From assembly GCA_963711065.1 (NCBI GenBank), contig CAVQCO010000003.1, positions 62,001-126,000 on the forward strand: a stretch of DNA of 64,000 nucleotides. The letters run 5' to 3'. Of this stretch, positions 1-8,798 are shown piece by piece; the first letter of the stretch is position 1, and every line of letters starts with the position of its first letter. Source of the stretch: Bog-473 sp963711065 (GTDB taxonomy: Bacteria; Actinomycetota; Acidimicrobiia; Acidimicrobiales; RAAP-2). A model generated the notes under the pieces. That model did not search any database. It was not told where the DNA came from and saw nothing but the letters and a program-made list of their open reading frames with translations. The translations under genes were made by a program, and so were the position numbers.

Positions 1-2328
1 GGGCGTCACCCGCCACGGTCCCTCGGCGCCGCTGGCGTGCCAGTTGGGGAAGTAGGAGACCTTGACGAGCACGGGTGTGCCGACGCGCGAGACGTGAAAG
101 CTGATCGACGAGTCGCCCTGCGTCACCGCGGTGACGCGGGTCGTCCCGACGTGCTTGACGCTCGCGTGGATGTCGCTGACCGACGTCCGCGGCCACGAGG
201 CCGGACCGCTCTGCGCGAGCTCCACGTCCCACCGGGTCGGATCGTCGTACCAGGCCACGGACGGGCTGAGCCAGCCGGCCGGCGACGGGCTCACGCCGGA
301 GAGCACGACGGGATCGTTGGCCAGTGGCGAGACCAGGGGCGAGTTGCGCACGAGATAGATGTCCCACGTGATGCTCGGCGCGGTGCCGCCGGCGCTCGAC
401 GACCAGGGCCCGGTCGTGGCCACCAGCTTCAGCGCCGGGTCCGCATTGGCCTCCTTCTCCACCTGCGCCGTCTCGGCCATGAAGTACTTCACGCCGAGCA
501 GCTGGAGGTGTTGGACCCCCAGCGTCACGTCGAGCGGGCCGTAGGGCAACCCCACCTCGGGATCGGAGGGCCCCGCCGAGAGCTCGGCCTGGTTGATGAA
601 GTGGTACGGCGTCGTCGTCGAGGACTCGAAGAGGAGGCCCTCCATGGAGTCGACGCAGCCGTTGGTCCAGTACGGGAGGAGCATGAGGGACTCGGGCGTG
701 CCGAAGCGCTGCTCGGTGTCGCTGTACTCCCACATGGCGCGCCCGCAGCCATAGCGCCTGCTCACCGCCTCCATGGTCTGAATCACCGAGCGGTACTCGG
801 GATAGGCGGGCTGGCCCTCGTAGCCGGCGTAATTCAGGACGGACCAGTTGGTGACCTCGTTGGGCCCGGCGTGCACCAGGGACGACGGCTGGACCACGAA
901 GGGAGCGGCGACGATCACCATCACGGCGACGAGACCCAGCACCGCGCCGCTCACCGCGGCCGGGGCCCAGCGGGGGGCCGGCTCACGCCGGGGCACGAAG
1001 ACGTAGCCGACGTCGGCGGTGACCTCGCCCAGCGTCCGCGGCTCCTCCCACGGTCGGTCGCCCTCCGCCCACGGTGCCGCGTTCGCCTGCGCCGTCCAGA
1101 GCCGGGTGCGCCACCGCCGCCACCACTGCGCGACGGCGATGCAGCCGGTCCCGAAGGCCCAGGCCGCCATGAGGTAGACGGAGATGAACCAGAGGGGCAG
1201 CAAACGGACGTTGTAGAGGCTGCCCTGGGGGTCGAGCGCCGTGGCGAGGGCCGACGCGATCCCGAGCACGGTCAGGGTGATGCCGAAGCGGCTGCGCACG
1301 AGGAACGCCGTGATGGCCCCGAGGCCGGCGAGGACGAGCGCCCACGTGTCGGCCTCGCGGAAGTACTGGGCCCAGCCCTCCACGTTCGTGTACCCCATGG
1401 AGGTCGTATACGCGTGCTCGAGCCCGAAGGGGACGAGCCACCAACCCGAGAGCAGCAGCCCGATGCCCACCGTCGAGCCCGCCCACCACAGGGTGCGGGT
1501 CCACGGGACCCCTTCGGTGGTGTCGTCGTCGCGCCACAGCAGGAGCCGCGAGTCGGCGATCCCCCAGCGCGCGGGCAGCAGCTCCAGGATGGTGAGGATG
1601 AGCGCCCCACCCAGGGCGTACATGCCCGGGATGATGTGCGACAGCACGCAGCCGGCCAGCACGACCGCAGCCCAGCCGCGGTACTTCCCCTCCCGCACGG
1701 CACAGGCGAAGAGCCCGAGGAACAGCACGGCCAGCGACAGGCTGAAGGAGAACGAGTACTCCCCCGCCAAGGTGGAGAAGAGGTTGCCGCCGTAAATGGT
1801 GAACGTGTAGTCGAAGAGGAATGGCAGGGTGGCGGCCGCCAGGATGGTCGGGATCGGCGGGCGCAACCGGAAGAAGCGGCCACACGCCCAGGCGCAGACC
1901 GGCAACAACACCGATCCGAGGATCGTGCCCAACTTGAACGCGACGTCGTAGGGGATGACCCAGCCCGCCATGGCGATGAAGACGTCGGGGAGCGTGAAGT
2001 AGAAGGTGTAGAGCGGCATGCCGTCGTACCAGCCGGGGTACCAGCCGGTGAGGTGTCCGTGGCTGAGCAGCGTCTCGAGGTACTTGGGCATGGCGATGTG
2101 CGCGCCCGTGTCGCCACCGGTCGTCGTCGTGTCCGTGAGCAGCATGGACGGATGGAGCTGGGACAGCGTCACCACGATGACGCCGGCGATCGTGAGCACG
2201 GTGATCGCCCCCGGCACCCACCACCAGCGGGTCCGAGCCCCCCCGGGGTCCCGAACGGGCGCCGGCTCCGTCTCGGTCAGCGGCGGGTCCTGCACACCGA
2301 CGGCGTCGGGAGCGAGGTCGTCAGACAC
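1..2328 (-). CDS. GT-C-like polytopic membrane protein (PTPS-related membrane family), C-terminus off the left edge
   Basis: The reading frame is open from a GTG at 2328 to the window edge, at least 776 residues. After a short basic cytoplasmic tail the first membrane helix is near residues 35-55. It is followed by a loop with GGDTGAHIAMPKYL and GWYPGWYDGMPLYTFYF. This acidic-aromatic first loop is typical of GT-C glycosyltransferase-like proteins and of the actinobacterial PTPS-related membrane family. About ten more helices follow to roughly residue 510, then a soluble extracellular domain of which only part is present (VKVSYFPNWHASG near the edge). I infer lipid-linked sugar transfer at the membrane, but the substrate is unknown. 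No clear Shine-Dalgarno supports the GTG, so the start may differ. Large open frames on the opposite strand here are antisense shadows. Confidence 0.7.
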   Translation of the reverse strand, partial: MSDDLAPDAVGVQDPPLTETEPAPVRDPGGARTRWWWVPGAITVLTIAGVIVVTLSQLHPSMLLTDTTTTGGDTGAHIAMPKYLETLLSHGHLTGWYPGWYDGMPLYTFYFTLPDVFIAMAGWVIPYDVAFKLGTILGSVLLPVCAWACGRFFRLRPPIPTILAAATLPFLFDYTFTIYGGNLFSTLAGEYSFSFSLSLAVLFLGLFACAVREGKYRGWAAVVLAGCVLSHIIPGMYALGGALILTILELLPARWGIADSRLLLWRDDDTTEGVPWTRTLWWAGSTVGIGLLLSGWWLVPFGLEHAYTTSMGYTNVEGWAQYFREADTWALVLAGLGAITAFLVRSRFGITLTVLGIASALATALDPQGSLYNVRLLPLWFISVYLMAAWAFGTGCIAVAQWWRRWRTRLWTAQANAAPWAEGDRPWEEPRTLGEVTADVGYVFVPRREPAPRWAPAAVSGAVLGLVAVMVIVAAPFVVQPSSLVHAGPNEVTNWSVLNYAGYEGQPAYPEYRSVIQTMEAVSRRYGCGRAMWEYSDTEQRFGTPESLMLLPYWTNGCVDSMEGLLFESSTTTPYHFINQAELSAGPSDPEVGLPYGPLDVTLGVQHLQLLGVKYFMAETAQVEKEANADPALKLVATTGPWSSSAGGTAPSITWDIYLVRNSPLVSPLANDPVVLSGVSPSPAGWLSPSVAWYDDPTRWDVELAQSGPASWPRTSVSDIHASVKHVGTTRVTAVTQGDSSISFHVSRVGTPVLVKVSYFPNWHASGAEGPWRVTP

Positions 2329-2715
2329 GCGCAACCGAGAACGCGCCAGGGCGGTTCGGGACGTCCCCGCCACCGGTGTCGGTCGGCCACATCCGGCTTA
2401 CGTTACCGGCGGGGCCTCCGATCGAGGGCTCGGGCCGACTCGGCCGATGCCCCTGGTCGAGCCCGGAATTGCGTCCCCACCAGGACCCGACTGCGCTCGG
2501 GTCCGGCCGGGAGCCGCGTCGAGCGCGCCGCGGCCTCGACGCGTTCGGGCCCCGGCGACGCGGCCTCCATCCCCCGCAGGCCTCGCATCAGGGGAGAGAA
2601 GACAGGCGGCGGGGCCCCGACTTCGGACGTCAACACGGAGTCGGCGTTGTGGGGGGGTGGCCACAAGGTGCTCGCTGCCGGGACGCGGGCCGAGGCCGGC
2701 ACAACCTGCCGTTGG
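2329..2715. other. intergenic region with no supported gene
   Basis: 387 bp between the start of the membrane protein and the end of the SHOCT gene. Open frames exist on both strands, but their composition is that of GC-rich antisense noise and none has a plausible ribosome binding site. It presumably holds the membrane protein promoter. I see no convincing hairpin or operator. Confidence 0.4.
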
Positions 2716-3018
2716 TCAGGACATCTCGGCCAGGATCTTCGCCTTCTGGTCGCTGAACTCCGCCTCCGTCAGGATGCCCTGGTCCTTCAGGTTGGCCAGC
2801 TCCTTGAGCTTGCTGATCAGCTCGTCCGAGTCCGGCGCGGCGGGAGCCGCCTCCGGCGCGGGGGCCTGCTGGGCCTGCTGGGCCTGCGCGGCCGCATCCT
2901 GCTGGGCGTACTTGTTCTGCTGGTGGCGGTTCACCCCGCCGGCGACGACCGTCGCCGTGCCGGCGATCACGGCCGTCCTCCCCACCGTCCGCATGACCGG
3001 ACGTCGCCTCATTGGCAT
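2716..3018 (-). CDS. small SHOCT-domain protein
   Basis: 100 residues. The N-terminus has a basic patch followed by a short hydrophobic stretch (TAVIAGTATVVAGG, about residues 14-27). A linker rich in Gln, Ala and Pro follows, then a C-terminal SHOCT domain (LISKLKELANLKDQGILTEA, then EFSDQKAKILAEM). SHOCT domains are short C-terminal helices thought to mediate oligomerisation. The start is the ATG with AAAGGAG seven bases upstream. It is the last gene of a three-gene minus-strand group with the DUF6325 and PLDc_N-SHOCT genes. No enzymatic role can be assigned. Confidence 0.8.
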   Translation of the reverse strand: MPMRRRPVMRTVGRTAVIAGTATVVAGGVNRHQQNKYAQQDAAAQAQQAQQAPAPEAAPAAPDSDELISKLKELANLKDQGILTEAEFSDQKAKILAEMS

Positions 3019-3052
3019 GGTGGTGCTCCTTTCCCTTTCGGTCTCTCGGTCC

Positions 3053-3481
3053 TCAGCTCTTCAGGGCCTGCGCCAGCTCCGCGAACGCCTCCTCGACCAG
3101 GTCGGCCGGGATGCGGGCGCTGTCGACCAGCACCCCGCCGGAGCCTCGCAGCGCCTCTGCCAGGGGCACGGCCCACAGGTCCTCCCACACGATGACCAGG
3201 GCGGAGTTGCCCTCCGGCAGACCGGCGGCGACGTGGTCGAGGTCCTCCTCGTTCACGAGGCCACCGACCTCGCCCTCGATGTCGCCGAAGGCGGCCAGCT
3301 CGTCCATCTGGTCGAACTCGAGGCTGATGGTGTCGCCCTTCTCGTCCTTCATGACGAACACGAGGTCGAGGATCCTGACCACGTCGTTGGCCACGAGCTT
3401 CTCGATCTCGGGGATGATGTTCCCGTTGAAGCGGTTGCCCGGGAAGGCGATCACCGTGTAGCTCACTGGTCCAAGGGTCAT
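3053..3481 (-). CDS. DUF6325 family protein
   Basis: 142 residues, soluble and acidic. The N-terminus (GPVSYTVIAFPGNRFNG), the motif VRILDLVFVMKD, and a C-terminal helix (VEEAFAELAQAL) match the DUF6325/DUF1269-like small stress-associated proteins that often sit beside SHOCT genes in actinobacteria. A strong ribosome site (GGAGGAG) lies six bases before the ATG. It sits between two SHOCT-type genes on the same strand, 34 bp upstream of the first and 63 bp downstream of the second, so all three may be co-transcribed. The function is unknown. The association of the three families suggests envelope or stress function, which is inference only. Confidence 0.75.
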   Translation of the reverse strand: MTLGPVSYTVIAFPGNRFNGNIIPEIEKLVANDVVRILDLVFVMKDEKGDTISLEFDQMDELAAFGDIEGEVGGLVNEEDLDHVAAGLPEGNSALVIVWEDLWAVPLAEALRGSGGVLVDSARIPADLVEEAFAELAQALKS

Positions 3482-3544
3482 GGGGGGCTCCTCCGCTCTC
3501 TTAGTCAGTCTGTCTCTCTGGCCAATCGTAAGCCTGGAGGCGGT

Positions 3545-3946
3545 TCAGCTGGCCAGGATCTTCGACTTCTGCGCCTCGAACTCGGCATCGGTGATGACGC
3601 CCTGCGACTTGAGGTCGGCGAGCTTCGAGAGCTGGTCGGCGCTGCTCGGGGCAGAGGCCGCCTGCTTGACGTAGTCGTCGAAGGCCTTCTGCTGCTGGGC
3701 CGCCTCGGCCGCGGCATGCTCGTGCATCTTGCCGCCCCGGGCGATCAGGTACACGAACACCCCGAGGAAGGGCAGGATGATGACGAAGATCACCCAGAGC
3801 GCCTTGGCGACGCCGCCCATGTCGTGGCTGCGGAAGATGTCGACGAACACCGTGATCAGCAGCCAGATCCAGATGATGAACAGGAAGAAGTACAGCATCG
3901 TCAGGAAGAAATCGAGAATCGGGTATTGGTAGCTGCTGGCAAGCAT
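3545..3946 (-). CDS. PLDc_N membrane protein with C-terminal SHOCT domain (copy 1)
   Basis: 133 residues. One or two membrane helices in an aromatic region (LDFFLTMLYFFLFIIWIWLL) precede the signature DIFRSHDMGGVAKALWVIF and a second helix (LPFLGVFVYLIARGG). That layout is the phospholipase D/cardiolipin-synthase N-terminal (PLDc_N) membrane module without any PLD catalytic domain. A SHOCT domain ends the protein (LADLKSQGVITDAEFEAQ). AAGGAG lies before the ATG. A near-identical gene of the same length is at 21685-22086 and a shorter PLDc_N-only relative at 13046-13276. Role unknown; probably a small envelope protein. Confidence 0.8.
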   Translation of the reverse strand: MLASSYQYPILDFFLTMLYFFLFIIWIWLLITVFVDIFRSHDMGGVAKALWVIFVIILPFLGVFVYLIARGGKMHEHAAAEAAQQQKAFDDYVKQAASAPSSADQLSKLADLKSQGVITDAEFEAQKSKILAS

Positions 3947-4161
3947 TCGGACTCCTTACGTCGTTGTCATTTGCGATGAGCCCAGCCTGCGGCCAGGTCT
4001 TCCCCCTTTACCATTGCATCGCTCACAGGTCGGCACAAGCTCGATTGTCGCAAGACACGTCCCTTTCGTGACGTTTCGAAAGTCGTCGCTGCGCGATTCC
4101 GGCATCACCCACAGGCTCGCCACAGGATTCGTGCATGGGAACCGGGGGCAGGCCGCCGCCG

Positions 4162-5625
4162 TCACATCCCCTCTTCGGCGTGGAGCCGACCGCTCCGGCA
4201 GGCGGCGGCGAACGCCTCGTAGTCCCGCTCGTTCTGGTCGGCGTAGGACTCGGCGAACTTGGCCAGCGCCTTCTCGAAGGCGGCGTTGTTGCCCAGGTAC
4301 GACGCCATGGCGATCCGGTCCCCCGAGCGGGCGTGGGCCCGGGCCAGCGTGTGGGCGCACAGCTCGCCGTAGAGCGTCATTCCCTGCGCGATGGCGTTGT
4401 CGGGGTCGACCGATCCCTTCCAGTCCTGCAGCTGGCGGATGTAGTAGTCACGGCTCACGCCGTCGATGCCGTCCGCGCGCTGCCAGCCCAGGAAGATGTC
4501 GCTGCTGGCTTGCATGAGCCGCTGCCCTGCGACGACACGGGCACCGTGGTTCGGGTACGCGCTCTTCTTGGTGAACCGCTCGAGGACCGACGCCTCGGCC
4601 TCCTTCGCCTGGAGGAACAGGACGTCCTCGTGGCGCGGGCCGTGCAGGAGGACGATCCAGGCCCGGGTCCCCACGCTGCCCACGCCGACGACCTTGCGGG
4701 CCATCTGGCTGAATTGGTACTTCTCGAGCAGGTGCCGGCGGTCGGTCGGCAGGCTCTGGCGGTACTTGCGGATGACGCCGTGGAACAGCTCCACCATGGC
4801 CTCGCTCTCCACCTCCGGGAACAGGTCGGCGACCGGCACGATGAGGGGCGGGTCGCTGATGATCCGCCGCTCCCCGTCGACGACGTAGGTGAGCTTGTCC
4901 AGGGCCTTCATGGAGTCCTTGGTGTGAGCCTTCTCGGTCAGCCTGGTGGCGGTGGCCGCCACGTGCGCCTCGGCCTTGGAGCCGCTGGCGACGGCCCGCT
5001 GCTGGAGGAGGGACACCATTCCCTCGATCTCGACCCTGCTGTACCAGACCTCGAGGTTGGTCATGGCGGCCATCTGCCGCATGGCCTCCCGGTACACCCG
5101 CCCGAGGCCGACCACCGCCTCGGTGCGGACACCCTTGGAGAACCCGCGCTGGCGGCCGGCGACGACGATGCTCGCCGCCAGGCGCTTCACATCCCACTCC
5201 CAGGGTCCCGGGAGCGTCTCGTCGAAGTCGTTGCAGTCGAAGACGAGCTGGCGCTCGGGCGAGCCGAACACCCCGAAGTTGGAGAGGTGGGCATCGCCGC
5301 AGATCTGGGCGGTCAGTCCCGAGCGCGGCGTCGTGGAGAGGTCCGACGCCATGATCAAGGCCGCCCCGCGGAAGAACGTGAAGGGGGAGACGAGCATCCT
5401 CCCGTAGCGGATGGGGACGAGCTCGGGCACCCGCGTCGTGGCCTGCTCCTCGAGGAGCGCGACCGGATCGGGGCGCTCGGGTGGCAGAAGGAGCCCCGCG
5501 TGGCTGTCCCGCGGCACCTTGGTTCGCGCCGCCCTGCCCTTCGCCCTGCTCTCCGCCTCGCTCATGTGAGGGAGCGCCCGGGGCGCCGGATTGTCCGCCA
5601 GGCGGATCCCCTTGTCCATCGCCAT
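4162..5625 (-). CDS. DUF2252 family protein (kinase-like fold)
   Basis: 487 residues. The family core is intact: IRYGRMLVSPFTFFRGAA, then GDAHLSNFG near residue 110 and NDFDETLPGPWEWDVKRLA near residue 130. The GDAHxxN and DFD elements resemble the catalytic and metal-binding loops of aminoglycoside-phosphotransferase-like kinases. DUF2252 proteins themselves have no established substrate. The ATG at 5625 is chosen because GGGAGGTGG lies directly upstream; a second ATG is two codons in. It ends 216 bp from the start of the preceding PLDc_N gene, so it is probably a separate unit. The upstream neighbour is divergent (start at 5752). Confidence 0.85.
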   Translation of the reverse strand: MAMDKGIRLADNPAPRALPHMSEAESRAKGRAARTKVPRDSHAGLLLPPERPDPVALLEEQATTRVPELVPIRYGRMLVSPFTFFRGAALIMASDLSTTPRSGLTAQICGDAHLSNFGVFGSPERQLVFDCNDFDETLPGPWEWDVKRLAASIVVAGRQRGFSKGVRTEAVVGLGRVYREAMRQMAAMTNLEVWYSRVEIEGMVSLLQQRAVASGSKAEAHVAATATRLTEKAHTKDSMKALDKLTYVVDGERRIISDPPLIVPVADLFPEVESEAMVELFHGVIRKYRQSLPTDRRHLLEKYQFSQMARKVVGVGSVGTRAWIVLLHGPRHEDVLFLQAKEAEASVLERFTKKSAYPNHGARVVAGQRLMQASSDIFLGWQRADGIDGVSRDYYIRQLQDWKGSVDPDNAIAQGMTLYGELCAHTLARAHARSGDRIAMASYLGNNAAFEKALAKFAESYADQNERDYEAFAAACRSGRLHAEEGM

Positions 5626-5751
5626 CGTCGGCCACCTCCCTGGACTCGCCACCGGGCGCAGTCGTGCCGCGTAGGAGGCTACGCAGGTTGGGGGCCGTCG
5701 GCAGGCCCGCGTAAGCTTCGACCCTTCCCCCCACCCCTGGTAGCGGCCACA

Positions 5752-6735
5752 ATGGCGGGGGACCCGACGGCCGGCGACGGTGAGGAACGACCAGTGACGG
5801 TGGACCACGAGAGCGCGAGCGCCATCGGCGACGACGACGCGGCGGCCGTTGGACCCGAGCCGCCCGGCGCTCCCGCCAAACGGAGGACGCGGGTCGCGGC
5901 GGGCATCGGCGCGCTGATCGAGGCCATCAACAAGAGCGACGACAAGGCCGTCGAGCAGGCCGTGCTCCAGCTCAGCAACCGCAGCCGCTGGCTGGCGCCC
6001 CTGGCCCTGATCGTGGGTGCCTTCCTCATGTTGTTCCAGGGCCTGAAGCTCCTCGTCACCAACTGGCGGCTCACGCTGGTGCAGATCGTGCCCGCCATGT
6101 GGATCTGGCTGGCCCTCTTGGACATCAAGGTCCACATGCTTCACGGCAAGCAATTCCACGTGCTGCGCGGACCGATCCTGATCCCGTGCGTCCTGGGGGT
6201 CATCGCGCTGACCGCGGCCAGCTTCTACCTCAACGGCGTCTTCGCCTTCGCCATCTCCAAGCCGGGCCAACCCGAGATCCGGCCGGCCTTCGGACAGGCC
6301 AACCACCACCTCCGGGTGATCCTGTCCTGGGGCGGGCTGATCGGCTTCGCCCTCGCGTTCTCGTCGCTCATCGTGACCCGCTGGGGCCACTGGCCCTTCG
6401 CTATCAGCCAGAGCATCGTCGTCGGCCTGATGATGCTCCTCTACGTCGCCGTGCCCGCGCGCATCGTAGGGATCGAGAAGTCCAAGAACACCCGGGACAA
6501 GCTCGCCGCCACCGCGGTCGGCGGCGCGGTCGGGGCGGTCGTGTGCTCGCCGCCCTACATGCTCGGCCGGCTCGGCATCCTCATGCTCGGGTGGCACTAC
6601 CTCTTCTGGCTGGGCATCATCCTCATCGTCATCGGGGCCACGCTGCAGACGGCCGCCACGAGCGCCGTCAAGGCGGTCAAGTTCTCCGCGAAGCTCGTCG
6701 GCACGCCGGGCAAGCTCCCCGAGCCCTCGGCCTGA
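5752..6735 (+). CDS. polytopic membrane protein of unknown function
   Basis: 327 residues from ATG 5752. An alternative GTG at 5794 has GAGGA seven bases upstream and would remove 14 residues. A charged, Ala/Pro-rich cytoplasmic N-terminus includes a helix (IEAINKSDDKAVEQAVLQLS). About six to seven membrane helices follow, the first near residues 85-105, with a conserved-looking amphipathic element (WRLTLVQIVPAMWIWLALLD). The short C-terminal tail is basic. I do not recognise a transporter signature. It is divergent from DUF2252 and ends immediately before the convergent sulfur gene, with the two stop codons adjacent. Confidence 0.7.
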   Translation: MAGDPTAGDGEERPVTVDHESASAIGDDDAAAVGPEPPGAPAKRRTRVAAGIGALIEAINKSDDKAVEQAVLQLSNRSRWLAPLALIVGAFLMLFQGLKLLVTNWRLTLVQIVPAMWIWLALLDIKVHMLHGKQFHVLRGPILIPCVLGVIALTAASFYLNGVFAFAISKPGQPEIRPAFGQANHHLRVILSWGGLIGFALAFSSLIVTRWGHWPFAISQSIVVGLMMLLYVAVPARIVGIEKSKNTRDKLAATAVGGAVGAVVCSPPYMLGRLGILMLGWHYLFWLGIILIVIGATLQTAATSAVKAVKFSAKLVGTPGKLPEPSA

Positions 6736-8412
6736 TCAGCGGCGGCCCGCCGACTCCACGAGTCGACCGGGATCGCCGGCCGCCGCGGCATCGGCCGCCC
6801 GCCAGGTCTCGTAACCCCCGTCGAGGTTCCGTGCCGGGAGCCCCAACTCGTGCAGCAGCATCGTCGCCGTGTGGCCCCGCTGGCCGACCTGGCAATAGAC
6901 CACGAACGGACCACCGCCCAGCGCGCCGAGCTCCTGGCGCAGGGCGTCGAGGGGTGCGTTGACGCTGCCCGGAATGGAGCCGCGCGCGTGCTCGTCCCGT
7001 GTCCGCACGTCGAGCAGCCTCCACCCCGTCGCCACGAGGCCGCCCAGCTCGTCCGTCTCGACGACGTCGCACTCGCCCGACATCAGGTTCTCGGCCATGT
7101 AGCCCAGCATGTTGACGGGATCCTTGGCCGAGGAGAACGGCGGCGCGTAGGCGAGCTCGAGGTCCGCGAGCGCGTCGGCGCGCAGCCCCGCCGCCATGGC
7201 CGTGGCCAGGACATCGATCCGCTTGTCGACACCGGACCCGCCCACCGCCTGCGCGCCCAGGATGGCCCCGTCGTCGGGGTCGAAGAGCAATTTGAGCGCC
7301 ATCGGCTCGGCCCCGGGGTAGTAGCCGGCGTGGCTCATCGGGTGGGAGTGCATCGCCCGGTAGCGCCGCCCGGCCGCCCGCAGCCGGCGCTCGTTCCACC
7401 CCGTCATGGCGGCGGTCACCCCGAACACCTTGACGATGGCGGTGCCCTGCGACGGGGCGGGTCGCACGGGGAGGCCGCAGATGGCGTCGGCGACGCGGCG
7501 TCCCTGCCGGTTGGCGATGTTGGCGAGCGCGATCAGGGACGATCCCCCTCCGACCGAGTCCGCCTTCTCGACGGCGTCGCCGACCGCATAGACGTCGGCG
7601 GCACTGGTGCGGCCGTCCGCGTCGACCGCGATGCCCCCCTGGGGCCCGAGGGCCAGCCCCGCCATCTCCGCGAGGCCCGCGTCGGGTCGCACGCCGATGG
7701 CGGCGACCACGAGGTCGCCCCGGACGGTCGTGCCGTCGGCCAGCACGACCCCGCTCCCGGTCACCTCGGCGACACCCACCCCGGTCTTGACCACGACGCC
7801 GTGTGCCACGAGCTCGGCCGCCACCAGGACGGCCATCTCGGGGTCGAGCGGGGTGAGCACTTGTCCGGCCGCCTCGACCACGGTGGTCTCGATGCCGCGG
7901 TGGGCCAGGTTCTCCGCCGTCTCGAGCCCCACGAACCCCGCTCCGATGACGACGGCCGTCCGCGGCATGCCCCGCGCGTCGTCGGCCAGCAGCTCGGCGT
8001 CCTCGACGGTGCGCAGGACGCGCACCCGGTCGAACCCGGGCAACGGAGGCCGCACCGGTGCCGCCCCCGGGCTGAGGACGAGCGCGTCGTAGGGGACCTC
8101 CGACGTGGCGCCGTCGCCCGTCGCCCGCACCGTGACCGCGTGCCGGGCCGGGTCGATGGCGACCACCTCGCAGCCCACCCTGACGTCGAGGCGGAACCGG
8201 TCGAACAGGCGCTCCGGCGTCTGCAGCAGCAGGTCCTCCTCGTCCTCGATCACACCGCCGACGAAGTACGGGAGACCGCAGTTGGCGTAGGACACGTGTC
8301 CGGAGCGCTCGAGCACGACGATCGACGCCTCCTCGTCGAGCCGCCGGAGCCGGGTGGCGGCGGACATCCCCCCGGCCACCCCGCCAACGATCACGATCCG
8401 GCGCCCGGCCAT
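6736..8412 (-). CDS. CoA-disulfide reductase / rhodanese fusion (CoADR-RHD)
   Basis: 558 residues. The FAD-binding start (IVIVGGVAGGMSAATRLRRL) and the motif SYANCGLPYFVGG carry the single active-site Cys near position 42, as in CoA-disulfide reductases. The NAD-binding GAGFVGLETAENL and the dimerisation domain (to about residue 450) follow. A C-terminal rhodanese domain has the active-site loop VVYCQVGQRGHTA. Such fusions reduce CoA disulfide or CoA persulfide and act in sulfide/persulfide handling. The gene begins two bases after the stop of the CsoR-type regulator at 8415-8684, so the two form an operon. The pairing suggests a reactive-sulfur response; this is inference from context plus the regulator's ligand residues. 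Confidence 0.88.
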   Translation of the reverse strand: MAGRRIVIVGGVAGGMSAATRLRRLDEEASIVVLERSGHVSYANCGLPYFVGGVIEDEEDLLLQTPERLFDRFRLDVRVGCEVVAIDPARHAVTVRATGDGATSEVPYDALVLSPGAAPVRPPLPGFDRVRVLRTVEDAELLADDARGMPRTAVVIGAGFVGLETAENLAHRGIETTVVEAAGQVLTPLDPEMAVLVAAELVAHGVVVKTGVGVAEVTGSGVVLADGTTVRGDLVVAAIGVRPDAGLAEMAGLALGPQGGIAVDADGRTSAADVYAVGDAVEKADSVGGGSSLIALANIANRQGRRVADAICGLPVRPAPSQGTAIVKVFGVTAAMTGWNERRLRAAGRRYRAMHSHPMSHAGYYPGAEPMALKLLFDPDDGAILGAQAVGGSGVDKRIDVLATAMAAGLRADALADLELAYAPPFSSAKDPVNMLGYMAENLMSGECDVVETDELGGLVATGWRLLDVRTRDEHARGSIPGSVNAPLDALRQELGALGGGPFVVYCQVGQRGHTATMLLHELGLPARNLDGGYETWRAADAAAAGDPGRLVESAGRR

Positions 8413-8414
8413 CG

Positions 8415-8684
8415 TCAGGCCAGCTTCATGAACATGCGCTGGACCTCTTCGAGGGGGTAGCCGTCGGTCTCGGCCTCCTCGGGATTGGCCAGGCAGTAGG
8501 TGAGCCCCGCGGCGACGAGGCGGAAGCCCGCCTGCTCGAGTGCCTTGGTCGCCGCGGAAATCTGGGTCACGACGTCCCGGCACTCGCGGCCCTCGTCCAG
8601 CATGCGCTCGATGCCCTCGAGCTGTCCCGCCACCCGGTGCAGGCGCTTCCGGACGTCGTGCGTGACTTCGTCGGGCAGCTGCAT
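8415..8684 (-). CDS. CsoR/CstR-family transcriptional repressor
   Basis: 89 residues, all-helical. The family core is clear: VRKRLHRVAGQLEGIERML, then EGRECRDVVTQISAATKALE, then AAGLTYCLANPEE. The two conserved cysteines are present (GREC and LTYC). The histidine four residues before the second Cys in copper-sensing CsoR is replaced by Gly. In CstR-type persulfide sensors this His is also absent. AAGGAG lies upstream of the ATG. It is the first gene of the operon with the CoADR-rhodanese gene and divergent from the MMPL gene. Two palindromes at 8721-8740 and 8757-8772 are its probable operators. I infer a per/polysulfide or electrophile sensor rather than copper. Confidence 0.85.
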   Translation of the reverse strand: MQLPDEVTHDVRKRLHRVAGQLEGIERMLDEGRECRDVVTQISAATKALEQAGFRLVAAGLTYCLANPEEAETDGYPLEEVQRMFMKLA

Positions 8685-8717
8685 TTCTCGCTCCTTCGAT
8701 CGCGATGTCGCCTCTTC

Positions 8718-8746
8718 ATCATATACCCCTACCGGTATATGGACAA
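8718..8746 (-). promoter_or_regulatory. promoter of the CsoR-like / CoADR-rhodanese operon
   Basis: On the minus strand TTGTCC (8746-8741) and TATGAT (8723-8718) are 17 bp apart, a good sigma-70 type -35/-10 pair. The start codon lies 34 bp downstream. The palindromic operator fills the spacer, the expected place for repression. Confidence 0.65.
8721..8740. promoter_or_regulatory. CsoR-type operator 1
   Basis: atatacccctaccggtatat: perfect 7-bp arms (ATATACC / GGTATAT) around six bases, with the C-rich centre typical of CsoR-family operators. It sits between the -35 and -10 of the regulator's own promoter. Confidence 0.7.
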
Positions 8747-8756
8747 CCGTGCTACG

Positions 8757-8772
8757 ATACCCATAGGGGTAT
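8757..8772. promoter_or_regulatory. CsoR-type operator 2
   Basis: atacccataggggtat: perfect 6-bp arms ATACCC / GGGTAT around four bases, 16 bp from operator 1. It lies just downstream of TACGAT (8753-8758), a possible -10 for the divergent MMPL gene, which starts at 8799. It probably couples repression of both divergent units to one sensor. Confidence 0.65.
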
Positions 8773-8798
8773 ACCGGCGAGACCGAGGAGGGCCAGGA

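Noticed and set aside
983..2224. Minus-strand frame inside the GT-C-like gene
   Set aside because: Out of frame with the membrane protein, His/Arg-rich, no hydrophobic pattern.
37..3195. Very long plus-strand open frame (over 1000 codons)
   Set aside because: It is antisense to the membrane protein and the SHOCT genes. Its translation is Arg/His/Gly-rich and without family features, typical of GC-rich shadow frames.
3545..3946. Phospholipase D activity for PLDc_N proteins
   Set aside because: Only the N-terminal membrane module is present; there is no HKD catalytic motif.
4135..5751. Upstream extension of the membrane protein frame across the DUF2252 gene
   Set aside because: Antisense to a clear DUF2252 gene. 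The real start is at 5752 or 5794, next to membrane-protein-like sequence.
8415..8684. Copper-responsive CsoR
   Set aside because: The His ligand is replaced by Gly and no copper ATPase or chaperone is adjacent.
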